Origin: an uncultured Treponema sp.
GTDB lineage: Bacteria > Spirochaetota > Spirochaetia > Treponematales > Treponemataceae
Assembly: GCF_934725225.1 (NCBI RefSeq)
Contig: NZ_CAKVAM010000001.1
Coordinates: forward strand, 186,001 to 250,000
Length of the DNA stretch: 64,000 nt
Reading direction: 5' to 3'
Shown in pieces: positions 1 to 7,449 of the stretch. The notes beneath the pieces are model-generated. The model made no database searches and was not told the DNA's origin. It saw only the letters and a program-made list of their open reading frames with translations. Numbering within the stretch: the first letter of the stretch is position 1; each line of letters starts with the position of its first letter. The position numbers and the translations under genes were made by a program.

Positions 1-993
1 AGCCGTCTCGGAAGTTATGCTGATGTTTCCGCTGTCGTAAGCAAAGCTGCCTTTTCCGCCCTGGGCAAGAAGGAAGTTCCATGAGCCTTCGTCCTTTCGG
101 ATATAGTTTCCGTCAGAATCCGCCTCGCGGAATTGCGCCATTCCTGATTCGGGCTTCTTCACGTTCTCGTCGTAGCTTTTTTTCTGGTAGACTTTCACGT
201 AGTCAATGAGAAGCCGCGCGTTCTTTCCAAATTTGGTCGTGCGGTCAGGATTTCCCGGCCAGTTTCCGCTCACCGCAAGGTTCAGGATTATGTAGAAAGG
301 CTGGTCGAACGGAGCCGGATAAGTCACCTCGCCGAATCCCTTGCGCTTTGTGTACCAGCTGTTCTCCTTGTGGTACATCTTTCCGTCGGCGTAGAAGCGG
401 ATTTCGCCGGGTTCCCACTCGCAGGCCACAATGTGCCAGTCATCGGAGAAGCTTTTTCCCTGCGCAGAAGCCTTTCCCTGGGACTCCTTGTGAGGCTCGC
501 CGTAATGGAGCGTTCCGTATATTTCCTCTGTCCTGTCGCCGAGAACTTCCGCAATGTCGATTTCACCGCATTTTGGCCACTGTCCGTAGAGATTCTCTTC
601 CGTGGGCATCATCCAGAATGCCGGGAGAAAGCCTTTGCCGGAAGGAAATTTTATGCGCGCCTCAATGCGTCCGTACTTGAAGTCGTGCTTGCCTCTTGTG
701 TTTATTCTGCCGGAAGTGTACGCAGTTTTTCCGCCCCGCGCTTTTTTCTGAACGGCCTGAATCACGAGATTTCCGTCTTTTACGTAGATGTTCTCCTTTG
801 AGTCCACGTATTCCTGAAGCTCGTTGTTCACCCAGCCCGGCTCGTGGTATTCGTAGTTCCAGTCATTCAGATTGAGTGAATTTCCGTCAAAATCATCCTG
901 CCAGACAAGATCCGCATCGCTGTAGCTGGTCTGCGCAAAGAATGGAGCTGCGGCAAAAATAATTCCCGCGGCAAATGCAATCGTCTTTTTCAT
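1..993 (-). CDS. Secreted GH16 beta-glucanase (laminarinase/lichenase-like), C-terminus off the window
   Basis: Partial gene with 331 codons visible; the 3' end lies beyond base 1. The protein starts with a signal peptide (MKKTIAFAAG, hydrophobic to about residue 20, AQ cleavage region). It continues as a glycoside hydrolase family 16 domain. The diagnostic active-site segment GEIDIAEVLGD is at residues 143-153, giving E144 as likely nucleophile, D146 as helper and E149 as acid/base. The upstream conserved GRIEARIKFP and FWMMP stretches are present. After about residue 250 the sequence changes to what resembles a carbohydrate-binding module and is then cut off. The start is fixed by GGAGGAAAC immediately before the ATG. 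It lies 24 bases downstream of the GH5 gene on the same strand, so the two probably form an operon. Family membership is clear. The exact substrate (mixed-linkage glucan or laminarin) is inferred. Confidence 0.88.
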   Translation of the reverse strand, partial: MKKTIAFAAGIIFAAAPFFAQTSYSDADLVWQDDFDGNSLNLNDWNYEYHEPGWVNNELQEYVDSKENIYVKDGNLVIQAVQKKARGGKTAYTSGRINTRGKHDFKYGRIEARIKFPSGKGFLPAFWMMPTEENLYGQWPKCGEIDIAEVLGDRTEEIYGTLHYGEPHKESQGKASAQGKSFSDDWHIVACEWEPGEIRFYADGKMYHKENSWYTKRKGFGEVTYPAPFDQPFYIILNLAVSGNWPGNPDRTTKFGKNARLLIDYVKVYQKKSYDENVKKPESGMAQFREADSDGNYIRKDEGSWNFLLAQGGKGSFAYDSGNISITSETA

Positions 994-1017
994 GTTTCCT
1001 CCGTTATATATAGACTG

Positions 1018-2037
1018 CTATTCCGTCATCATTTTTATAAGCTCATCGCGGATTCCGTCATAGTGGCTTTCCGTAAGTCCAAAGTCCATTTCCTTGTAGG
1101 TCCACACCGCGTGTCCCACACCGAATTCCCTGAAGACCTTATGCACGTCGGCGAACCAGGCTTCAGTTCCGTTGACAGGCGCGCGGTCAATCACTCCGTA
1201 TTCTCCGCAGTAGACTGGAACTCCGGCGTTTTCAGCCGCCGCGCAGGCCTCTGCAATCATCTGCCGCATAAGCTCGATTCCCGGAAGATTTCCGTCAGTG
1301 TCGGCGACATCCTTTCCCTTGTATCCGAGCGGAACGGATTCCGAGCGGAAATATGACAGCGTGGCAGGATATTTTATCTCGCGGTCGGGGCTCATTCCCG
1401 GAACCCAGGGCGCTTTCTGATGCGTGAAAATCAGCGGCTCGTAAAAATGGAAGGTGAAAATCACGTTGCGGAATTCAGGCTTTTTTAGAAGACGGAGAGT
1501 GCGCGCGCTGTTCCACTGGATTCCGCCGTAAATCACGAAAGTTTCAGGCGCATTCTTTCTGATTGTCCTGAGCGTGCGGTCAATTAGGGCGTTCCAAGGC
1601 TCAGCCGCCTCCTGCTCCACGACTTCGTTCAGAAGCTCAAACGCGACGTTCATTTTTCCGCCGAATCTTGACGAGACTTCATTCCAAAGCGACACGAAAA
1701 GCTCCTGAAGATGCGGACTTGAAAAAAGAGAGTTTCCCTTTTCCGTTCCAGCGTCGTTGAAGTCGTAGCCGCAGGCCTTGTGAAGGTCAAGAATCACATC
1801 AAGCCCGAAACTTTCCGCCCATCCGACAAATTTCTCCAGCCTCAAAAATCCTTCCTCAATAAAAGTTCCGTCCGGATTCTGGATAACCTCGCTGTCGAAC
1901 GGAAGCCTTATGTGGTCAAATCCCCAGCCTGCGGCACGGCGCACATCGTCCTCATTTATAAAACTGTCGTAATGCTCCTTTGTGTGGCAGCACTGCGAAA
2001 GCCATCCTCCGAAATTTATTCCCTTTGAAAGATTCAT
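1018..2037 (-). CDS. GH5-family glycoside hydrolase (endoglucanase/exoglucanase-like), no signal peptide
   Basis: 339-residue protein of the glycoside hydrolase family 5 TIM barrel. It shows the early INFGGWLS segment, HIRLPFD near residue 42, LDLHKACG near 84, the acid/base in LLNE (E138), HFYEP near 197, and the nucleophile in YCGEYG (E279). An ATG at 2139 would add 34 residues. I prefer the ATG at 2037 because GGAGGA sits 3-8 bases before it and the family usually begins near this point. The chosen start has no signal peptide, so the enzyme is probably cytoplasmic and may act on imported glucan oligosaccharides made by the secreted GH16 enzyme. The gene is divergent from an AraC-type regulator, its likely controller. 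GC content is visibly higher than in the genes beyond 10 kb. Confidence 0.87.
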   Translation of the reverse strand: MNLSKGINFGGWLSQCCHTKEHYDSFINEDDVRRAAGWGFDHIRLPFDSEVIQNPDGTFIEEGFLRLEKFVGWAESFGLDVILDLHKACGYDFNDAGTEKGNSLFSSPHLQELFVSLWNEVSSRFGGKMNVAFELLNEVVEQEAAEPWNALIDRTLRTIRKNAPETFVIYGGIQWNSARTLRLLKKPEFRNVIFTFHFYEPLIFTHQKAPWVPGMSPDREIKYPATLSYFRSESVPLGYKGKDVADTDGNLPGIELMRQMIAEACAAAENAGVPVYCGEYGVIDRAPVNGTEAWFADVHKVFREFGVGHAVWTYKEMDFGLTESHYDGIRDELIKMMTE

Positions 2038-2151
2038 AGTTCCTCCGTTTTCTAAGCCGAATTCTGAATTTGCAGAACCAAAATCACGCCGAAAGCAATG
2101 CATTCCGCGCGAGCCAGCCTGACAACGGAATAATATCATTGAATTTCCGCG

Positions 2152-2189
2152 GAATATATCATAATATTTGCATATATATCAGTATATTC
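2152..2189. promoter_or_regulatory. Inverted repeat in the GH5/araC divergent intergenic region
   Basis: GAATATA at 2152-2158 is mirrored by TATATTC at 2183-2189, about three helical turns apart centre to centre. It lies in the only spacer between the glycosidase operon and its putative regulator. The position suits an AraC-family or promoter-overlapping operator. The surrounding sequence is AT-rich, so chance symmetry is possible. Confidence 0.3.
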
Positions 2190-2224
2190 TGATTTTCTGC
2201 GGATGACGGAAGGAAAACATAAAA

Positions 2225-3007
2225 ATGAAAAGGAACATGAACGATGAGCTTGCGCGCATAAAGTCCGAGCCGACGCTTTCCGAAGAGCTTTTCAGAAGAC
2301 GCGAGTATTCAATCTATCACCTGGAATACGACAAGGAGCTTGCGTTCTATGACGCCGTGAAGAAAGGCGACTTTGACCTTGTTAAACAGCTCATGCTTCC
2401 CCTGCGCAACGAAAAGCTCGGAAAACTCTCGGAAAATCCGCTGCGGAACCTGAAATATCATCTTGTGATAACGGTCGCAATGATAACCCGGTTCTGCATT
2501 GAGGGAGGTCTTCCGCCTGAACCGGCATACACCCTGAGCGACATCTACATCCGCCAGATAGACACTGCGGAAAACGAGGACACAATAAGCCTGCTTCACC
2601 GCGAGGCAGTTTTCGATTTCACCAGCCGCATGAAGGAACTCAAGGAAGTTCACGGACTTTCGCACAGAACGACAGCCGCAATCGACTACATCTACGACCA
2701 CCTGAACGAAAAAATCCAGCTTTCAAGGATGTCGGAGACACTCGGCGTAAACAAGACACATCTCTGCACGCTTTTCAAAAAGGAGACCGGAATCACAGTC
2801 GGTCAGTATATAATGAAGAAAAAAATCGAGGCGGCGGAAAAAATGCTTCTCTACAGCGAAAATTCATCCGCCCAGATAAGCGCGCTCTTCTCATTCAGCT
2901 CGGCAAGCCACTTCATAGAAATATTCAAAAAGGAAACAGGATTTACTCCGTCCCAGTACCGCAAAATCCGGCGCAGCGAAGCGTTCACCTCAATGGCGGA
3001 AAAATAG
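2225..3007 (+). CDS. AraC-family transcriptional regulator
   Basis: 260-residue DNA-binding regulator. The C-terminal ~100 residues carry two helix-turn-helix motifs of AraC type: IQLSRMSETLGVNKTHLCTLFKK followed by the signature region around FSSASHFIEIFKKETGFTPSQYRKIR. The N-terminal ~150 residues are mostly helical and do not resemble the usual cupin-type sugar-binding domain, so the ligand is unknown. An AGGAAAAC box precedes the ATG. The gene is divergent from the GH5-GH16 pair, which makes it the probable regulator of glucan use. The family call rests on sequence; the role is inferred from position. Confidence 0.85.
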   Translation: MKRNMNDELARIKSEPTLSEELFRRREYSIYHLEYDKELAFYDAVKKGDFDLVKQLMLPLRNEKLGKLSENPLRNLKYHLVITVAMITRFCIEGGLPPEPAYTLSDIYIRQIDTAENEDTISLLHREAVFDFTSRMKELKEVHGLSHRTTAAIDYIYDHLNEKIQLSRMSETLGVNKTHLCTLFKKETGITVGQYIMKKKIEAAEKMLLYSENSSAQISALFSFSSASHFIEIFKKETGFTPSQYRKIRRSEAFTSMAEK

Positions 3008-3033
3008 GAATCCGTCCGGAGGAAAAAAGACAC

Positions 3034-3082
3034 TTGACAACTTTGTATAACATTGATAACTTAACAGTGTTATATTATACAA
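3034..3082 (+). promoter_or_regulatory. Promoter and nested operator of the first tetR gene
   Basis: A TTGACA -35 box at 3034-3039 is followed by nested inverted repeats: TTGTATAA (3043-3050) with TTATACAA (3075-3082), and ATAACA (3047-3052) with TGTTAT (3068-3073). The core CATTGATAAC at 3051-3060 is repeated exactly in front of the second tetR gene (5050-5059). The repeats cover the expected -10 and start region, the arrangement expected for TetR autorepression. Confidence 0.55.
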
Positions 3083-3094
3083 GGTGGATGGATT

Positions 3095-3688
3095 ATGAGA
3101 AATGCAAATCCTGAGCTAGTTTCTTCTATTAAAAAGCGCACTCTTGAGCTTTTAATGGAAAAGGAGCCTTCTGAAATCGGAATGAGGGAAATTGCCAAGA
3201 ACTGCGGTGTTTCGGCAACGGCGATTTATCATTATTACAAGGACAAGGACTGCCTTTTCCAGGAGATTTCGCTGGATTGTCTGAACGAGATAAATTCGGT
3301 GATTGAATCCGCTGCGGAAAAAGCCGCTTTCCCAAAGGAAAAAGTTCTTGCCGCAATCAGGGCGTTCCGCGACTGGAGCTTGAAAAATCCGCGCGTCGCC
3401 TCTCTTGTTATGGAAAAAATAAAATCCGCGTCGAACCTTCCGCCAGAAGAAACTGAAAAATTTTATGTCTGCAACCGCACTGGAGAAAAACTTCTAGAAC
3501 TTTGCGTTGCGGAAGGTTCTGCACATTCGGAAAATCCGCGTTTGGATGTTGGAGTTCTTGTTTTTGGGCTTTGGGGCTGCCTTCAGGCTGTGATTTCGCG
3601 CAAGTCGGAAGTCGAATACTGGGAAAATTCCGAGCCGTTCACCGAACGTTTTATAAATATGTGGGCGGAAAATATTTTTGTAAAGTAA
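3095..3688 (+). CDS. TetR/AcrR-family transcriptional regulator
   Basis: 197-residue one-component repressor. The N-terminal helix-turn-helix is typical: EIGMREIAKNCGVSATAIYHYYKDKDCLFQE at residues ~27-58. The C-terminal ligand-binding domain is all-helical and not assignable to a known effector. A GGTGG sequence lies 8-12 bases before the ATG. The gene sits directly downstream of a palindromic operator and is followed, after 16 bases, by a secreted protein and a flavoprotein gene on the same strand. It probably represses this three-gene operon and itself. A second TetR gene 1.4 kb downstream has a matching operator core, so cross-regulation is possible. Confidence 0.88.
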   Translation: MRNANPELVSSIKKRTLELLMEKEPSEIGMREIAKNCGVSATAIYHYYKDKDCLFQEISLDCLNEINSVIESAAEKAAFPKEKVLAAIRAFRDWSLKNPRVASLVMEKIKSASNLPPEETEKFYVCNRTGEKLLELCVAEGSAHSENPRLDVGVLVFGLWGCLQAVISRKSEVEYWENSEPFTERFINMWAENIFVK

Positions 3689-3704
3689 CTAATGGGAGAA
3701 AAAT

Positions 3705-4415
3705 ATGAATTCAAAATCAATCTTCAGGAAAATTTTTGCGGCATTTTTTGCGCTTCTGGTTTTTCAGCAGGTTTGGACAGACGAAATTTCTGGAAAAGCT
3801 TCTGAAAATGTTCGGACATTTTTGGTTCGGGCGGTTGTAGCTCCGGGCAGTGAGTGGAAAGAAAAATTTCCGCCGCAGTTTGCATTGTGGATTCAGGATT
3901 CGGACGGAAACTTCAGCCAGACAATTTTCGCCACAAAAAAGGCTTCAAAGAAAAAGTGGATTTTCGCGCCGAAAGACGGCCGCCCGGAGGCTCTTCCTGT
4001 CTGGTATCATTCCTGCAAAAATTTTTATGCTTCTGAATCTGAAAATGAGATGGACGCGGTAACTTCAGCGACTCCAAAAGGCGGTTTTGAAATCGCACGG
4101 AAAATTCAGCTTGAAGAAGGAAAAAAATATTTTGCCTATGCGGAAGTGAACAAAAGTTTTGACTACAACGAATTCTATCCAAAAGACGCTGAAAAGAATG
4201 CCGCAGAATATTCCGGCGTGAACGGCCAGCCTTCCGCAGTTTACCGTGCAGAAGTCAGCTTTGAAAATCCTGAGGCAAAACTGGAACTTGTAGGAACAGG
4301 CTCACTTGACGGAAAAAGCGGCTCGGTCGAAGACAAGACAGAAACTTTGACAACTGCAAAAAATCTTGTGGAAAAAATTATTGTGAGCATTGAATTTTTA
4401 GAGGATGAAAAATGA
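3705..4415 (+). CDS. Secreted protein of unknown function, DUF2271-like features
   Basis: 236 residues with an N-terminal signal peptide (IFAAFFALLVFQQVW at residues ~10-24) and no clear lipobox. The mature part has RPEALPVWYHS near residue 93 and DAVTSATPKGGFE at 117-129. The first resembles DUF2271-type periplasmic proteins. The second is reminiscent of the D-[AG]-[VI]-[ST]-[GS]-AT segment of flavin-attached proteins, with S where the usual G would be. The 3' end overlaps the next gene in an ATGA arrangement, so it is co-translated with an iron-sulfur flavoprotein. That neighbour makes a redox or flavin-linked periplasmic role plausible, but this is inference. I do not recognise the family with certainty. 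Confidence 0.5.
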   Translation: MNSKSIFRKIFAAFFALLVFQQVWTDEISGKASENVRTFLVRAVVAPGSEWKEKFPPQFALWIQDSDGNFSQTIFATKKASKKKWIFAPKDGRPEALPVWYHSCKNFYASESENEMDAVTSATPKGGFEIARKIQLEEGKKYFAYAEVNKSFDYNEFYPKDAEKNAAEYSGVNGQPSAVYRAEVSFENPEAKLELVGTGSLDGKSGSVEDKTETLTTAKNLVEKIIVSIEFLEDEK

Positions 4416-5017
4416 AAATCCTGATTTTAAACGCCTCTCCAAAACCCATGGGAACAATTTCGCAAATGCTAGAATATCTTGAGGACGAAATCCGCCGGAA
4501 AAATTCTTGTGCAGAAATCGAAAATATCCGCATAGCCTCACTAAAATTCTCCGCCTGTACAGGATGCATGAAATGCCGCACCGCTGGAAAATGCGTTTTT
4601 GCCGGAGACGACGCAGATATTACAAGGGAAAAAATTGCAGGCGCAGATTTTCTTGTTGTGGCTTCTCCGTGCTGGTGGGGAAATATAACCGGAAGTTTAA
4701 AGTCTCTTTTTGACCGCAACGTTTTCCGCTTGATGGGCGAATCAAAGCATGGAATTCCGCTTCCTCTTCTCAAAGGAAAAAAAGCCGCAATCGTAACAGC
4801 CTGCACAACTCCGTTTCCGTTCAATATTATTTGCAGGCAGTCATCGGGCGTTTTTAATTCAATCGGCGAAATCCTAAAATCAGACGGAATAAAAATCACC
4901 GCAAAAATCTGCGCAGCCGAAACAAAGCATTCTCCTGGCCTTACAACGACAAGAAAACGCAAGATTTCAAATATTGTTAAAGCATTAAAAGCAAAGATGT
5001 ATTTTTTAATCAGTTGA
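4412..5017 (+). CDS. Iron-sulfur flavoprotein / NADPH-dependent FMN reductase family protein
   Basis: 201-residue flavodoxin-fold protein. It begins with the FMN phosphate-binding segment MKILILNASPKPMGTISQML. A compact cysteine motif follows, C49-x2-C52-x2-C55-x5-C61, matching the Isf pattern that binds a [4Fe-4S] cluster. The segment VVASPCWWGNITGSLKSLFDR near residue 80 is the conserved flavin-contact loop of this family. It starts inside the stop codon of the preceding secreted-protein gene (ATGA overlap). Isf-type proteins transfer electrons or reduce oxygen species and quinones; the partner here is unknown. The gene ends about 60 bases before the second tetR gene, which has its own promoter. 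Confidence 0.82.
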   Translation: MKILILNASPKPMGTISQMLEYLEDEIRRKNSCAEIENIRIASLKFSACTGCMKCRTAGKCVFAGDDADITREKIAGADFLVVASPCWWGNITGSLKSLFDRNVFRLMGESKHGIPLPLLKGKKAAIVTACTTPFPFNIICRQSSGVFNSIGEILKSDGIKITAKICAAETKHSPGLTTTRKRKISNIVKALKAKMYFLIS

Positions 5018-5059
5018 CGCTAATTTTTTAGTATGATATTGTTCGTTATCATTGATAAC
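5014..5059 (+). promoter_or_regulatory. Promoter and 15-bp operator palindrome of the second tetR gene
   Basis: TTGACG at 5014-5019 and TATTGT at 5037-5042 are separated by 17 bases. The perfect palindrome GTTATC-ATT-GATAAC at 5045-5059 lies just downstream of the -10, where a bound repressor would block initiation. The right half with its spacer (CATTGATAAC) is also found in front of the first tetR gene. Confidence 0.55.
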
Positions 5060-5074
5060 TGAACTGAAAAAAAC

Positions 5075-5689
5075 ATGGCAAAAGACAAATCTGAAACACA
5101 CGAAAATATTTTAAAAGCCGCGCGCGCTGAATTTATGAAAAACGGCTTTGAGAAAGCTTCAATCCGTGAGATTGCGAAGCGGGCGGGCGTCACTTCGGCG
5201 GCGCTTTACCGGCATTGCACAGACAAGGAAGATTTGTTCTCGCAGCTTGTCGAGCCTTCTATTTGCGAGTTCAGGCAGTGGCGAAAAAATCACATCGCAA
5301 CAAAATATGCGCAGATTGAAGAAAAAGTTTCCGCCACCGAGCTTATGAAAAACAACGACATCGACATGATTCGCGAAGTTATCTATCCGCACCGCAAGGA
5401 TTTCGTTCTGATTCTTACAAAGTCGGAAGGCACTCGCTACGAAAATTTTCTGCATAACATGGTGAACGAGGACCAGAAGGAAATGTTGAAAGTTCTGGAT
5501 TTTCTAAAGTCGCGCGGAAACAAGGTGGTGGAGGTGAGCGAAAAGGAAATGCACACGATTTTGAGCGCGGCGTACACAGCAATGCTCGAGCCGGTCATCC
5601 ACAACTACACGCAGGCTGAAACCGAGCACTGCCTTTCTGTTGTGGAAGATTTTTTTATGCCCGGCTGGCAAAAACTCATGGGATTTTAG
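5075..5689 (+). CDS. TetR/AcrR-family transcriptional regulator
   Basis: 204 residues. The N-terminal TetR helix-turn-helix is clear: AARAEFMKNGFEKASIREIAKRAGVTSAALYRHCTDKEDLF covers residues ~15-56. The C-terminal half is helical and diverged. A perfect 15-bp palindrome lies between its promoter and the ATG, consistent with autoregulation. The Shine-Dalgarno sequence is weak (a run of A before the ATG). It is convergent with the MATE exporter gene, with 76 bases between the stops. TetR regulators next to efflux pumps often control them, but the exporter's own upstream region does not contain the palindrome, so control of the pump is not supported here. The flavoprotein operon is the better candidate target. 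Confidence 0.86.
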   Translation: MAKDKSETHENILKAARAEFMKNGFEKASIREIAKRAGVTSAALYRHCTDKEDLFSQLVEPSICEFRQWRKNHIATKYAQIEEKVSATELMKNNDIDMIREVIYPHRKDFVLILTKSEGTRYENFLHNMVNEDQKEMLKVLDFLKSRGNKVVEVSEKEMHTILSAAYTAMLEPVIHNYTQAETEHCLSVVEDFFMPGWQKLMGF

Positions 5690-5765
5690 AAAGAGGTTTT
5701 GTTGCGGCGCACTTGCCAGAGAGACATGGAATTTGCATCAGGCAATGACAGTAAAATTCACACCT

Positions 5766-7094
5766 CTAATATCCGTACCTTTTCCTGAACTTCACCAAAC
5801 ACACGGCAACAACCACAACGGAAAGAATCTCGTAGGCAATTCCGCTAAGCCAGATTCCGTCGATTCCCCACAAAAGCGGAAGAAGAAGAACGCTCGCAAC
5901 CTGAAAAACCAGCGTTCGCATAAAAGAAATCAGGGCGGAAACAAAGCCGTTGTTCAGAGCGGTAAAAAACGACGAGCCGAACATATTGAATCCCATCAGT
6001 AAAAACGAAAACGAATACAGATGGAACGCGCGTCTTGTAAGCGCAAAAAGCTCCGCATCGTACCCTGTAAAAAGCTTTGAAAAAGGAACGGACAACGCTT
6101 CCGCCGAAACAAACATCGCAAGTCCAAAAACGCCCATCGCCAGAAGATTCTTCTTGTAAAGATTGTGCAGCTCCGCCCGGTTTTCTGCACCGTAATGATA
6201 GCTTACAATCGGCGAAGTTCCGATTCCCCAGCCAAGAAAAACCGCCGCAAAAATAAAACCCACGTACATAAGGCAGCCGTAAGCGGCAATTCCGTTCTCG
6301 CCGGCAAATTTTATAAGCTGAAGATTATACAAAATTCCCACGACCGACATCGCAATATTCGAAAGCAGTTCCGAAGAGCCGTTCGTAAAAGTCTTGAACA
6401 AAATCACGCCGTTCCACTTTGCCTTTCCAAGTCGCAGAACCGACTTGTTCGGACTGAAAAAATAAATCAGCGGAACAAGCCCTCCCACAACCTGACTCAC
6501 GCAAGTCGCAGCCGCCGCACCAGCAAGTCCCCACTTAAAAACAGCCACAAACAGCGCGTCCAAAGCCATATTCATAACGCCGGCACTCACCGTAAGAGCA
6601 AAACCCATCGTCGGACGTTCAGCCGCAATCAAAAAGGTCTGGAACGAAGTCTGAAGCATAAAAAGCGTGAGCGTAACGCACAAAATTCTTCCATATAATA
6701 TCGCGTCCTCAAGAAGCTGCCCTTCCGCGCCAAGAGCCGATGCAATCTTCCGCATAAAAAACATCGCCAGAGCGGAAATCACAATTCCAAGCCCAATCAG
6801 AAAATAAACCAGCAGCGAAAAAGTCTCGTTCGCACGCTTCTTGTCGCCCTCGCCCAAAAATTTCGCCACAAGAGCCGTTCCGCCAGTTCCAATCATAAAA
6901 CCGACCGCTGAAAGCATCATAATCACCGGAAAAATCAGATTCACCCCGGCAAACGCAGTCTTTCCCACGAAATTAGAAACAAAAATCCCGTCAACTACGC
7001 TGTAAATCGACGTAAAAACCATCATCCCAATCGACGGCAGCGTAAACCGAATCAGCCTGCCGAACGTAAAATGATCCGAAAGCTTAATATCCAT
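5766..7094 (-). CDS. MATE-family multidrug/cation efflux transporter (MepA-like)
   Basis: 442-residue membrane protein with about 12 hydrophobic helices in two homologous halves. The opening LIRFTLPSIGMMVFTSIYSVVDGIFVSNFVG is typical of the DinF/MepA branch of MATE exporters, which expel cationic compounds in exchange for Na+ or H+. The second half repeats this pattern near ELLSNIAMSVVGILYNLQL. The open frame extends upstream to 7259, but that part crosses a GC-rich structured element. The ATG at 7094 has GAGG at a good distance and matches family length. The 3' neighbour is the convergent tetR gene. Confidence 0.88.
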   Translation of the reverse strand: MDIKLSDHFTFGRLIRFTLPSIGMMVFTSIYSVVDGIFVSNFVGKTAFAGVNLIFPVIMMLSAVGFMIGTGGTALVAKFLGEGDKKRANETFSLLVYFLIGLGIVISALAMFFMRKIASALGAEGQLLEDAILYGRILCVTLTLFMLQTSFQTFLIAAERPTMGFALTVSAGVMNMALDALFVAVFKWGLAGAAAATCVSQVVGGLVPLIYFFSPNKSVLRLGKAKWNGVILFKTFTNGSSELLSNIAMSVVGILYNLQLIKFAGENGIAAYGCLMYVGFIFAAVFLGWGIGTSPIVSYHYGAENRAELHNLYKKNLLAMGVFGLAMFVSAEALSVPFSKLFTGYDAELFALTRRAFHLYSFSFLLMGFNMFGSSFFTALNNGFVSALISFMRTLVFQVASVLLLPLLWGIDGIWLSGIAYEILSVVVVAVCLVKFRKRYGY

Positions 7095-7128
7095 AAAAAC
7101 CTCAAAAAACCAAAACAAAATAAAAATC

Positions 7129-7240
7129 TGGGCGCATACGGCTCGCAAAGCTCGCCGTACCGGGCTGCTCCGGGTTCCGGCCTTCGCCTCCAGCCGCCAC
7201 CTGCGGTGCCGTCCGCTCCGCGCCCTCCGTATCCCTTGCG
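7129..7240. repeat. GC-rich structured element with terminal inverted repeats
   Basis: About 110 bases of very GC-rich sequence in a GC-poor setting. The ends pair: GCGCATACGG at the left (7132-7141) against CCGTAT...TGCGC at the right (7227-7240), with internal self-complementary segments such as CCGGGCTGCTCCGG and CACCTGCGGTG. It also contains the direct repeat GCTCGC-AAA-GCTCGC. The predicted shape is a long branched hairpin on either strand. It could be an interspersed REP-like element or a structured RNA. Only one copy is seen in this window. Confidence 0.5.
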
Positions 7241-7383
7241 CATTCTCAATAAATCGCATCTCGTCCGAAATCGGACAATAACAGATATTAGGAAATTATA
7301 CAGAAAATGTCAAGAAAAACAAACCTAGTAATTGGGTTTGAACAAGATTTAATTTTTATATCATTGTCGAAGTTGACGTTTTC

Positions 7384-7407
7384 TGTCATTATCGGGCTAA
7401 TCCCATG
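7384..7407 (+). repeat. TGTCATT-type short intergenic repeat, diverged copy
   Basis: TGTCATTATCGGGCTAATCC matches the start of the short repeats at 9112 and 12944 and of the ends of the MITE-like element at 51245. The right half is eroded. Confidence 0.35.
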
Positions 7408-7449
7408 CGTGGAGGTTTCTCAGTTACGCTAGATAATTGCACTAAAAAC

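Larger units (their letters stand above)
7095..7449. other. Non-coding stretch between the MATE and methyltransferase genes
   Basis: 355 bases without a credible gene. It holds a GC-rich structured element (7129-7240), then AT-rich sequence, then one TGTCATT-type short repeat at 7384. The promoter of the MATE gene must lie within or beyond the GC-rich element; no strong -35/-10 pair stands out. Confidence 0.6.

Noticed and set aside
348..801. Open frames on the plus strand opposite the GH16 gene
   Set aside because: They lie antisense to a clear glycosidase domain, have no ribosome site and no recognisable family features.
5640..6698. Plus-strand frames of up to 177 residues in the first MATE gene
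   Set aside because: They are antisense shadows of the transporter; the lysine/arginine/serine-rich products reflect the complement of hydrophobic codons.
7052..7328. Frames through the GC-rich element on both strands
   Set aside because: They are proline/arginine/glycine-rich without start signals; the sequence is better explained as a structured non-coding element.
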